Positions 24,674-31,587 of a DNA stretch of 32,949 bases are shown here, piece by piece; position 1 is the first letter of the stretch, and each line of letters starts with the position of its first letter. A program made the translations under genes and the position numbers. The DNA is taken from NCBI GenBank assembly GCA_934593275.1, contig CAKTQE010000020.1, positions 1 through 32,949 of the forward strand. The letters run 5' to 3'. The notes below the pieces were generated by a model that was given only the letters and a program-made list of their open reading frames with translations, searched no databases and was not told the DNA's origin. Source of the DNA: an uncultured Oscillospiraceae bacterium. Its GTDB lineage: Bacteria > Bacillota > Clostridia > Oscillospirales > Oscillospiraceae.

Positions 24674-26200
24674 ATGTCTACTCTCGCAGGACTCGGCCAG
24701 GGACTGCTCAGTGCCCTGTCTCCCATGAATCTGCTGCTGATGCTGGCGGGTACATTCCTGGGTATCACCGTTGGTGCCCTTCCCGGCCTGAACAGCTCCA
24801 TTGCCATGGGTATTCTCATCCCCATGACCTACAGCATGAACCCGGCAACCGCACTGTGTATCCTTGCCGGTATTTACACAGGCTCCACCGCCGGCGGCAG
24901 TGTCACCGCCATTCTCCTGGAAATTCCCGGCACCGGTGCGGCCGTTGTCACCGCCTTTGACGGCCACCAGATGCTCAAACAGGGACGGGGCGGACTGGCC
25001 CTGGGCCTTTCCAGTGTCAGCTCTGCCATCGGCGGCGTGATCGCCGCCCTGGTTCTGGCGTTCTTTGCGCCCTTTATCGCAGCGCAGGCTCTGAAATTCG
25101 GTGCTCCGGAATACCTGATGCTCTCTGTCATGGGCTTTGCCTCCGTTATCGGAATGAGTACCGGCCGTACCTCGAAGAATATCATGGCAATTCTGATAGG
25201 CCTGCTGATCAGCATGATCGGCATCAGCCCCCAAGGCGGCCTGAAACGCTTTACATTCGGTACCCACGCACTGTTGGAGGGCATTCCCCTGGTTCCCATG
25301 CTCATCGGTCTGTTCGGTATCAGCGCAGTCATCGATGTTATGGCAAAAACCAAGCCCTTTAAGAAGGCCGCCCAGACCGTGCAGGAGGTTCAGGAAACCA
25401 TTCATACCGTAAAGATGCAGTACCCCGACCGCAAGATGTATAAGTCTCTGCTGCCCGTGTGGCTGCAATCCACCATTATCGGCAACATTGTCGGAGCCAT
25501 CCCCGGTGCGGGCATGACCGTCGCCATCTTCATGGCCTATGATCAGGTCAAGCGTTCCCGCCCGGACCTGAAATTCGGTACCGGCGTACCCGAAGGCGTT
25601 GCAGCTGCGGAATGCGCCAATAACTCTGTGGTAGGTTCGTCCATGATCCCGCTGCTTGCGCTGGGTGTACCCGGAAATGCGGCCTCTGCTCTGTTTTTGG
25701 GCGCACTGATGATCCACGGTCTGCGCACCGGCCCCAAGTTCTTCGTGGAAAGCGCCGACGTGGGCTATACCCTGATCGCCGCTTTCCTGCTTGCCAGCAT
25801 TGCGCTGATCCCCGTGATGCACATTTTCGTCAACTATCTGGCTACCCATATTCTCCGACTGAAAAAGGAGCCTCTGAACGCTCTTATCATCATCCTCTGT
25901 GTTACCGGCGCCTTTGCCACCGGCAATAACTACACTTATGTGACCTTTGCTGCCGTATTCGGGATCATCGGTTTCTTGCTCAAGCGCTGGGATATTCCCT
26001 TTGGTCCGCTGATCCTTGCCGTCGTTCTGGGCAGTATGCTGGAAAGCTATTACATCCAGTCCACCGTTGTGCTGCGGCACAATTGGCTGAATCTGTTCAG
26101 CCGTCCGATCTCTGTGGGTCTGCTGGTGCTCAGCGTGATTTTCCTTCTGATGCCTGTGCGCAAAGCCATCCGCAACCGCCGCAGCAAGCAAACCAATTAA
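24674..26200 (+). CDS. tctA: Tripartite tricarboxylate transporter large membrane subunit
   Basis: 508 residues, AAGGAGG before the start and 13 bases after tctB. About a dozen hydrophobic segments. TctA signatures are clear: LGITVGALPGLNSSIAMGIL, ILAGIYTGSTAGGSVTAILLEIPGTGA, GAIPGAGMTVAIF, and NNSVVGSSMIPLLALGVPGNAA. Ion-coupled permease that works with TctB and the TctC receptor. The enolase-family gene follows in the same operon. Confidence 0.95.
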   Translation: MSTLAGLGQGLLSALSPMNLLLMLAGTFLGITVGALPGLNSSIAMGILIPMTYSMNPATALCILAGIYTGSTAGGSVTAILLEIPGTGAAVVTAFDGHQMLKQGRGGLALGLSSVSSAIGGVIAALVLAFFAPFIAAQALKFGAPEYLMLSVMGFASVIGMSTGRTSKNIMAILIGLLISMIGISPQGGLKRFTFGTHALLEGIPLVPMLIGLFGISAVIDVMAKTKPFKKAAQTVQEVQETIHTVKMQYPDRKMYKSLLPVWLQSTIIGNIVGAIPGAGMTVAIFMAYDQVKRSRPDLKFGTGVPEGVAAAECANNSVVGSSMIPLLALGVPGNAASALFLGALMIHGLRTGPKFFVESADVGYTLIAAFLLASIALIPVMHIFVNYLATHILRLKKEPLNALIIILCVTGAFATGNNYTYVTFAAVFGIIGFLLKRWDIPFGPLILAVVLGSMLESYYIQSTVVLRHNWLNLFSRPISVGLLVLSVIFLLMPVRKAIRNRRSKQTN

Positions 26201-26224
26201 TTCTTTAGAAATGAGGACAGTACA

Positions 26225-27436
26225 TTGAAGATTACGAAAGTTGACGTATATATGTTAGATGCCGGTGTCCAGCGTGCCAGCCGCCGCCCCATCATCGCCC
26301 GTGTTTCCACAGACGAGGGGATCTACGGAGACGGCGAGGCCGGCATCGCTCTGGGGACCGGTGCCCCGGCCGCTTTCGGGATGGTACAGGATCTGGCCAG
26401 ACTGATCATCGGCCTGGATCCCTTTGACACGGAAAAAATCTATCATCGCCTGATGAAAAGCAGTTTCTGGGGCATTGGCTCCGGGGCCATCGTCATGGCT
26501 GGTATCAGTGCTCTGGACATTGCCCTGCTGGATATCAAAGGAAAGGCTCTGGGCGTTCCCGTCTATCAGCTGCTGGGCGGCAAAACCAGAGAAGAACTCC
26601 GTTGCTATGCCTCTCAGCTGCAGTTCGGCTGGTGCGACCGGATCGGTCCTTTCGGAAAGACGGAGGATTACGTTAAAATCTCCGAATACGCCCTGTCCCA
26701 GGGCTACGACTGCATCAAAGTCGACTTCACCCAGTTTGACCGGGATGCCGTTCGCCTGGGTACCCATGCGGTGGAGGGAATTCTCCCTCGCCCCATGATC
26801 AACATGATCGATGAGCGTATGGGTGCCATCCGGGACAGTCTGGGATATGACTTTGACATCATCGTTGAAAACCACTGCCGTACCGATGCCATCAGCGGTG
26901 TCCAGATCGGCGAACTGTGCGACAAGTACAAGGTTATGGCATATGAGGAGCCTGCCATGCCCCAGAATCCGGAAATGCACAAAATCATCCGTGACAAGAT
27001 CCGCACCCCCATCGCCACCGGCGAACGTGTCTACGGCAGCAGAATGTATTACAGCTTTTTCAAGAACGATGCGGTTCAGCTGATTCAGCCTGATATTTGC
27101 AACTGCGGTGGATTGACCGAAGGGAAGAAGATCTGTGATATGGCTGCGGTGTTTGACGTAACCGTCCAGGCCCACTGCGCCGGTTCCCCCATCTCCACCG
27201 CTGCCGCCATTCAAATCGAGGCGGCCATCCAGAACTTCTGTATCCATGAGCACCACTTCCGCAGTACACAGCCCGCACTGACCAAGCTGTGCAAATACGA
27301 CTACCAGCCCAGAAACGGCAAATACTACGTCTCCGACTTCTCCGACAAACCTGGCTTGGGTCAGGAGATGAGCGATTGGGCCATGGAAAACGCCTTGATG
27401 CACGTCACCGTAGACGAGTACTGGCGTGGCCTGTAA
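26225..27436 (+). CDS. Enolase-superfamily acid dehydratase, mandelate racemase subgroup
   Basis: 403 residues from a TTG at 26225 with GAGG about 9 bases upstream. N-terminal capping domain, then a (beta/alpha)7 barrel. Catalytic positions can be placed: KVDF at the second strand; metal ligands in VENHC (Glu, where many members have Asp), YEEPAMPQN and ATGERVYG; Asp in QPDICNCGG paired with His in QAHCAGSP as the general base; Glu in HEHHFRS. This pattern fits MR-subgroup dehydratases of sugar acids or hydroxy-acids, such as galactonate or related dehydratases. Last gene of the tct operon, so its substrate is probably what the transporter imports. Not a muconate cycloisomerase by its His-Asp pair. 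Confidence 0.88.
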   Translation: MKITKVDVYMLDAGVQRASRRPIIARVSTDEGIYGDGEAGIALGTGAPAAFGMVQDLARLIIGLDPFDTEKIYHRLMKSSFWGIGSGAIVMAGISALDIALLDIKGKALGVPVYQLLGGKTREELRCYASQLQFGWCDRIGPFGKTEDYVKISEYALSQGYDCIKVDFTQFDRDAVRLGTHAVEGILPRPMINMIDERMGAIRDSLGYDFDIIVENHCRTDAISGVQIGELCDKYKVMAYEEPAMPQNPEMHKIIRDKIRTPIATGERVYGSRMYYSFFKNDAVQLIQPDICNCGGLTEGKKICDMAAVFDVTVQAHCAGSPISTAAAIQIEAAIQNFCIHEHHFRSTQPALTKLCKYDYQPRNGKYYVSDFSDKPGLGQEMSDWAMENALMHVTVDEYWRGL

Positions 27437-27479
27437 GCACCACTTCATATTCACCAAAGGACTCGCTGTTTTTATTGAT

Positions 27480-27517
27480 TTCCTCCAATGCCGGGCATCT
27501 GGTATTGGGGGAATTTT
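27480..27517 (+). terminator. Terminator of the tctCBA - dehydratase operon
   Basis: 13-bp stem with two G-U pairs (27480-27492 with 27501-27513), 8-base loop, then TTTT. Confidence 0.65.
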
Positions 27518-27764
27518 CAAGAATGTTTTGTGTCATACTGTTTTAAAGCCGCAGATTTGAAAGATTACATCATGTACAAAGCCTACGAAAAAAATCATTC
27601 AGGCGATGATATTACACCATGATAATAATACTATCCCTTATAGAATAAAAGTAACTTCTAGGTTAAATTTAGCGAAATGGTCCAGATCTGATAATCATCC
27701 AGTGTAAAGATATGACGAATAGCAAAATTACCCTTGCCAAATTTCATTACAACAATAAAAGCAC
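27518..27764. other. AT-rich gene-free stretch at the edge of the mobilisable element
   Basis: No convincing ORF, RNA gene or long repeat is seen. Composition is much richer in A+T than the metabolic region before it. The left end of the mobilisable element probably lies here or just after, but I cannot point to an attachment site because the right end is outside the window. Confidence 0.4.
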
Positions 27765-27793
27765 TTGACAATCACGAATATATGTTCTACAAT
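27765..27793 (+). promoter_or_regulatory. Strong sigma-A promoter of a candidate small RNA
   Basis: TTGACA (27765-27770), exactly 17 bases, TACAAT (27788-27793). No ORF with a ribosome site follows; a structured stretch and terminator do. Confidence 0.75.
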
Positions 27794-27953
27794 GCAAACA
27801 GGCTGAATCATCATAACTAAATATCCCCGTACTCAAATCGCGCGAGCGGAGACAATGATGTAACATCATTGAGCTACCAAGCACCGTAAGAGGCTAATCT
27901 TCAGACAGGAGAACTCCTGCCTGTGTGGTTAGTGTCTTGCGGTGCTTTTCTGT
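27794..27953 (+). ncRNA. Candidate structured small RNA of about 155 nt
   Basis: Lies between a near-consensus promoter and a T-rich end with no coding sequence. It has an 8-bp hairpin CAATGATG-TAA-CATCATTG (27853-27871). A large branched stem follows: AAGCACCGTAAGA (27879-27891) with TCTTGCGGTGCTT (27935-27947, one G-U), enclosing CTAA/TTAG and a CAGACAGGAG/CTCCTGCCTG stem (27902-27923). It ends in TTTTCTGTTTT. I do not recognise it as T-box, tmRNA, 6S or a known riboswitch. It could be an independent sRNA or an attenuated leader for tnpV, whose gene starts about 230 bases further. Confidence 0.5.
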
Positions 27954-27984
27954 TTTCCAGATGAGGGAATTGTGATGTGAGGCT

Positions 27985-28005
27985 ATGCAGCTTGACAAGT
28001 TCATA
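27985..28005 (+). repeat. 21-nt direct repeat, copy 1 (upstream of tnpV)
   Basis: Identical over 21 bases to 29167-29187. The core CTTGACAAGTTCATA holds a TTGACA box and the short palindrome CTTG-A-CAAG, so a shared promoter or operator is likely. Confidence 0.7.
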
Positions 28006-28114
28006 CCCGCCAGAGAATGGGATACGACTTTGCGAGGATAGGAGCAAGGCAACGCTGCGGTGAGATTTCGGGGTAGGAACGACATTGGAACAGGGCGGCA
28101 AGAAGGCGGTACAT

Positions 28115-28143
28115 TTGCGAGGTGTAGAGCGGTGGCCTATAAT
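28115..28143 (+). promoter_or_regulatory. Candidate tnpV promoter
   Basis: TTGCGA (28115-28120), 17 bases, perfect TATAAT (28138-28143), about 38 bases before the tnpV start. Confidence 0.5.
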
Positions 28144-28180
28144 ATGCGTACCATCTGAAAACCAAACAGGAGGGACACAT

Positions 28181-28525
28181 ATGGAAATCACCTATACGCT
28201 CGTCGGGGACTATTATCTCCCCAATCTGGTTGCGCCGGAAAGCCCAAAGGTAGGACGTTGGGGAATGCTGCGTTTCAACTATTTGAGAAAGCACCGAGAA
28301 GCACTTTATACCATAATGCTCATGGAGAACACGCTGAATCCCCATTTGGAAGATGTTGACTGTCAGGCGCAGGAAATGGAGCAGCAGCTCATTTCTCAGC
28401 TGGCACAACAGGAGGGCATTACCGAACAGCTGAAAGCGGAGAATCAGATGGAATGGGTTGCCCGGATGAACAGTATTCGGAATCGAGCAGATGAAATTGT
28501 ATTGAATGATCTCATCTATACCTAA
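28181..28525 (+). CDS. TnpV-family transposon-encoded protein
   Basis: 114 residues from the ATG at 28181, with AGGAGGG 6 bases upstream. The sequence pattern (MEITYTLVGDYYLPNLV, GMLRFNYLRKHR, QMEWVARMNSIRNRADEIVL) fits TnpV, a small protein encoded on clostridial mobilisable elements such as the Tn4451 group. Its biochemical function is not established to my knowledge. No transmembrane segment; largely helical. It is followed by a terminator and then the iteron array, so it forms its own transcription unit. Confidence 0.78.
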   Translation: MEITYTLVGDYYLPNLVAPESPKVGRWGMLRFNYLRKHREALYTIMLMENTLNPHLEDVDCQAQEMEQQLISQLAQQEGITEQLKAENQMEWVARMNSIRNRADEIVLNDLIYT

Positions 28526-28542
28526 AAAAGTGAATCATGAAA

Positions 28543-28590
28543 ATCGCCATGGTGCGTACTGATTCTGTCAGTCACACCGTGGCGGTTTTT
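28543..28590 (+). terminator. Terminator of tnpV
   Basis: CGCCATGGTG (28545-28554) pairs with CACCGTGGCG (28575-28584, one G-U), with an inner ACTGA/TCAGT stem, followed by GTTTTT. Confidence 0.82.
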
Positions 28591-28596
28591 GTCATT

Positions 28597-29160
28597 TCCC
28601 ACAAAAATAAAATATTTTCAGAAATCATATTAAAAAACGGTTCGTCTCAATGGCTATTTAAGTGAGAGGGAAAAATATTTTCGGAAAACACACTAACAAA
28701 ATCTCATTTTTGCCGCGATAGGTGAAGGGGGGATATCTCATGATGCTTCATCGAATTTCACAAAAATAAATTATTTCCCGAAACATGTAAAAAATCGGCC
28801 TGTTTCGTGGGCTCAATATATGAGGGGATTTGTGCAGGCTTCATGAAATTGAGAAAATATTGAGAGACACCTTTCATTTCGCCCATTCTGGATGCCTACC
28901 ACTTGAGAGGTTTTTTATGTAGTTTCCACGAAAACGAAAAGGTTTTGGGAAACACGCAAAAATCGGCCTGCTTCGATGCCTACCAAGTGAGGAGGTATTT
29001 AGGGGGACCTGCGTGAAAAATAAAAATTATTGAAAGAATGGAATATTTTAGGCCCTCCCGATGCCTACCACATGAGAGGTACCTCTAGCCCGAAAATATT
29101 TTTTGCAAAACACCCTCACAAAACCCCGTTTTCACCGCGATAAGTGAAGGGGTATTGTCC
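28597..29160 (+). repeat. Iteron array of about seven degenerate units, candidate parC centromere
   Basis: A non-coding stretch of repeated blocks. Each unit has an A-rich part (such as CGAAAATATTTT or CACAAAAATAAA) and a core. Cores: CAATGGCTATTTAAGTGAGA (from 28648), CCGCGATAGGTGAAGG (28713), GGCTCAATATATGAGG (28809), GATGCCTACCACTTGAGAGG (28891), GATGCCTACCAAGTGAGG (28975), GATGCCTACCACATGAGAGG (29060), CCGCGATAAGTGAAGGGG (29135). The TGAG/TGAA elements are spaced 60, 98, 83, 84, 85 and 72 bases, mostly near eight helical turns. The array lies directly upstream of parM and parR genes, the place of parC in type II partition loci, where the ribbon-helix-helix ParR binds repeats. An origin function is an alternative. 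Confidence 0.7.
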
Positions 29161-29166
29161 CCCTCA

Positions 29167-29187
29167 ATGCAGCTTGACAAGTTCATA
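29167..29187 (+). repeat. 21-nt direct repeat, copy 2 (upstream of parM)
   Basis: Exact copy of 27985-28005, placed just after the last iteron. TTGACA at 29174-29179 may be a -35 box; a TGATAC box follows with an 18-base spacer. The two copies head transcription units of the same element. Confidence 0.7.
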
Positions 29188-29468
29188 ATCATTCATCTGA
29201 TACATTCTGCCCCATCAGAGCCGGGAGGCCGTGCGCCATGACCGTGTTTAACGCGAGCGACAAACACGAGCCTCCAATGCAGGTTTGCAACCGACAAGGC
29301 GACGACGGTGGGGGCAGGACAATGATACTTCTCGAAAGAGCTGGGCGGAAGCGCAGGGGTGGAACTCCCATGGACCCGATTCGCTGTTGGGCATCAGGTG
29401 AATCCAGCGCGCACGGGGGCGAGGTCAAATAGATGCGCAAAAATCTGAATTTTGAAAGGAACGAACAA
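29188..29468 (+). other. GC-rich leader of parM, possibly with a 64-codon ORF
   Basis: About 280 bases between the candidate promoter and the parM start. An open frame of 64 codons runs from 29238 to a stop at 29432, directly before an ATG; GGGAGG lies 10 bases before its start. The predicted peptide is Gly/Arg/Asp-rich with no domain that I recognise. The base pattern (GC-rich blocks amid an AT-rich element) could also mean a structured leader RNA. I cannot decide between them. Confidence 0.4.
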
Positions 29469-30392
29469 ATGAAAAACAAAAACGGAATTTATATCATCGG
29501 TGTTGACCATGGCTTTGGCAACATCAAAACAGCCAACTGCTGTTTCCCCACGGGAATTGAAAGCAGCGACACGGAACCGACCTTCAAGAATGACCTGTTG
29601 ATCTATCAAGGCCGCTACTACCAGATCGGTGTTGGACATAAGGAATACGCCGCTGAAAAAGTAATGGACGAGGATTACTACATTCTGACCCTGGCAGCCA
29701 TTGCCCGAGAATTGAGCAGAGAACAAATTACCCAGGCCAACGTGTTCCTGGCGGCGGGGCTGCCCCTGTCCTGGGTGGCGAAGCAGCGGAAGGCGTTCCA
29801 GGAGTATCTACTTCAGAACAGTGCGGTGGAATTTACTTTTTGGAGAATAGAGTACCGCATCCGCATTGTGGGAGCGGCAGTTTATCCTCAGGGATTTGCA
29901 GCAATTGCGCCCATTGTCAACCACTTTACCGGCAGCAATATGCTCTGTGATATCGGCAACGGCACTATGAACATTCTGCGCACTATGGACAGCAATGTGG
30001 ATCTACGTCAGCTGTTCACGGAAAAGTACGGCGTGCAGCAGTGCGTCCTGGCTATCCAGGAGGCACTTATGCGGGAACATCATGCCGAACTGGATGAACA
30101 GATGACCCACAGTTTTCTGCGGTATGGCACAGCCGGCATTGACGTGGAGTTGGAAAAGACTATGAAGCTGGCAGCCAGTGATTATGCGAAAACGGTATTC
30201 CGCAAACTCCGAGAGCATGGCTACGATCCCCGGATTATGAAGCTCTATGTAGTCGGCGGCGGTGGCTGCCTGCTGAAGAATTTCTTTCCCATTGATTCCG
30301 GCAGAATCATCATCAACAGTGACATTTGTGCTACGGCCAAGGGATATGAGTACATGGCCGAGGTGCAAAATGTGACGGGAGGTGTGAAATGA
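29469..30392 (+). CDS. parM: ParM/StbA-family actin-like segregation ATPase
   Basis: 307 residues from the ATG at 29469 (AAAGGA 8 bases upstream); an ATG at 29433 also has a GAGG but adds residues before the conserved fold. Actin-fold motifs: phosphate-1 GVDHGFGNIKT (11-21), phosphate-2 CDIGNGTMNI (about 160-169), and the adenosine motif VVGGGGCLLKN (about 261-271). Proteins of this group form dynamic filaments that push plasmid copies apart, attached through ParR to parC. The parR-like gene overlaps its stop by the four bases ATGA, so both are made together. Presence on an element with a relaxase suggests a plasmid-like stage. Confidence 0.88.
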   Translation: MKNKNGIYIIGVDHGFGNIKTANCCFPTGIESSDTEPTFKNDLLIYQGRYYQIGVGHKEYAAEKVMDEDYYILTLAAIARELSREQITQANVFLAAGLPLSWVAKQRKAFQEYLLQNSAVEFTFWRIEYRIRIVGAAVYPQGFAAIAPIVNHFTGSNMLCDIGNGTMNILRTMDSNVDLRQLFTEKYGVQQCVLAIQEALMREHHAELDEQMTHSFLRYGTAGIDVELEKTMKLAASDYAKTVFRKLREHGYDPRIMKLYVVGGGGCLLKNFFPIDSGRIIINSDICATAKGYEYMAEVQNVTGGVK

Positions 30393-30712
30393 GGTCTACA
30401 AAAACCACAATACGCTTCAAGTTGTCCCGTGCCGAGGATGCCCGTGCGCTGGAGTATCTGAGGGATAGAAAAGCATCTGGAAGCTCTTTCAGCAAATCCG
30501 TGGTGCAGGCCATTAACGACTGCCTGGATGCCCAAGAGTCAGAAAGCCGAGAAGATTCCTTTATGGGCAGATTCCGGCTGATGCTCCGGGAGGAACTGAA
30601 AGAGCTGGGAAATATAGTTCCTTTTCAGTCTTTCTCGGAGCCGCCCCAGCCGTCGCAGGAAAACGCCGAGCAAACGCTGGCGTTTTTGGATGCTTTCGAC
30701 GGCATGGAATGA
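30389..30712 (+). CDS. parR: ParR-like ribbon-helix-helix adaptor
   Basis: 107 residues; ATGA overlap with parM and GGGAGG 6 bases before the start. The N-terminal TTIRFKLSRAED, followed by two helices (ALEYLRDRKA, FSKSVVQAINDCL), fits a ribbon-helix-helix DNA-binding fold. A linker and an acidic-hydrophobic tail (TLAFLDAFDGME) follow, like the ParM-capturing tail of ParR proteins. Identity rests on gene order, size and fold pattern. Expected to bind the iterons at 28597-29160. Confidence 0.75.
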   Translation: MRSTKTTIRFKLSRAEDARALEYLRDRKASGSSFSKSVVQAINDCLDAQESESREDSFMGRFRLMLREELKELGNIVPFQSFSEPPQPSQENAEQTLAFLDAFDGME

Positions 30713-30858
30713 GAAAATGACGGCGTTTTTTCGGGGAAACGCCATCGCTGCACCAACATACCCAAAAGCTACGCCGCCGCATTTGATGATTTGTGATGGC
30801 AAAATTGGAAAACACGGCGGCACTTTTGACCGAAAGTGCCGTCAGAAAGGAGGACACT

Positions 30859-31164
30859 ATGGAAAAGATAAGGGTGCTATCCAAAGCGCAATTGGCCCAA
30901 AGCGAATTTGATATCCGCAGCTATCATTTCATCACGGAAACAGGAACTTTTACCGCATATTTGGACTTGAAGATATGGGGAAAGCGTTGCCTGGAATGCT
31001 TCTTCACATTCGCGGATGGCAGGAAAATCGTTGCCTGTACGTTTCCGGAGGCGGATTATCTGGGCCTTGCGGATATTCCGATTGGTACAAATCTGAGATT
31101 GACCTTTGAAGAAACGGTAAGAAGCAAACGCATCTATCTACGGAAAGCGAATGCTGTCCTGTAG
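30859..31164 (+). CDS. Small protein of unknown function
   Basis: 101 residues from the ATG at 30859, chosen because AAAGGAGG (30846-30853) lies 5 bases upstream; an upstream in-frame ATG at 30793 has no such site. A 9-bp hairpin CGGCACTTT/AAAGTGCCG (30818-30841) lies directly before the ribosome site and may act as an attenuator or translational control. The predicted protein is a mix of beta strands (FHFITETGTFTAYLDLKI, ECFFTFADGRKIVACTF), basic at the C-terminus. No domain recognised. It lies between parR and the oriT-like region, so a role in mobilisation or maintenance is possible. Confidence 0.65.
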   Translation: MEKIRVLSKAQLAQSEFDIRSYHFITETGTFTAYLDLKIWGKRCLECFFTFADGRKIVACTFPEADYLGLADIPIGTNLRLTFEETVRSKRIYLRKANAVL

Positions 31165-31262
31165 TGTAACAAGCAGGGAACTTGTGTGCCGCAAGTTCCC
31201 CCTCTATCCCAGCGTACTGGGCTCCTCTTTGGGGAGTCCCCCAATCCCCCGAGCAAGAAAGA
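31165..31262 (+). other. Candidate origin of transfer (oriT)
   Basis: A non-coding stretch directly upstream of the mobC-like gene. It has three inverted repeats: GGGAACTTG/CAAGTTCCC (31176-31184, 31192-31200), CCCAG/CTGGG (31208-31212, 31217-31221) and CTCC/GGAG (31222-31236), then C-rich tracts. Such a cluster next to mobC and relaxase genes is the usual form of oriT. The nick site cannot be named from sequence. Confidence 0.55.
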
Positions 31263-31278
31263 CATAAGGAGTTGATTT

Positions 31279-31587
31279 ATGAAGAAAGAAAACAGAATTG
31301 CGCTCCGGGTCACAGACCAGGAGAAAAAGAGGATTGCAGTGCTTGCCAGAAAGTGTGGATTAAGCGTGAGCGAGTATGTGAAGCAGCGGGCATTGAGTTA
31401 TGCGCCGCAGCCAATCATTCCAGAAAGCGTGTTTCTCCTGTTGGAAAAAATCGGCCAGTTGCAGGATTTAACGGCATCCCCGGAAGCGGATGCCGCTATC
31501 TGTGCACTGCTGAAAGAGATCTCGGATGCCCTGCTTCTGCCCAGAAAGGAGGGTGCGCCTTGGCCGTTACCGGATTCTGGCCCGTAA
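31279..31587 (+). CDS. MobC-like ribbon-helix-helix mobilisation accessory protein
   Basis: 102 residues, start preceded by AAGGAG. The N-terminal KENRIALRVTDQEKKRIAVLARKCGLSVSEYVKQRAL is a ribbon-helix-helix domain of the NikA/MobC type, which binds oriT and helps the relaxase open the DNA. It lies between the oriT-like hairpins and the relaxase gene, whose start overlaps its end by 28 bases. Confidence 0.85.
   Translation: MKKENRIALRVTDQEKKRIAVLARKCGLSVSEYVKQRALSYAPQPIIPESVFLLLEKIGQLQDLTASPEADAAICALLKEISDALLLPRKEGAPWPLPDSGP

Noticed and set aside
24644..26191. Long minus-strand ORF opposite tctA
   Set aside because: Its His/Gln/Gly/Asp-rich sequence is typical of the antisense of a membrane protein gene. 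tctA has clear motifs, ribosome site and operon context.
26225..27436. Muconate cycloisomerase
   Set aside because: The His-Asp pair in the late barrel strands and the ligand pattern fit the mandelate racemase subgroup, not the cycloisomerase Lys-Lys pattern.
27794..27953. T-box or other amino-acid riboswitch
   Set aside because: No recognisable T-box sequence, no specifier loop, and no amino-acid gene follows.
28597..29160. Possible CRISPR array
   Set aside because: Repeat cores differ from one another, spacing varies (60-98 bases), and the intervals between cores are themselves repetitive. No cas genes; parMR follow instead.
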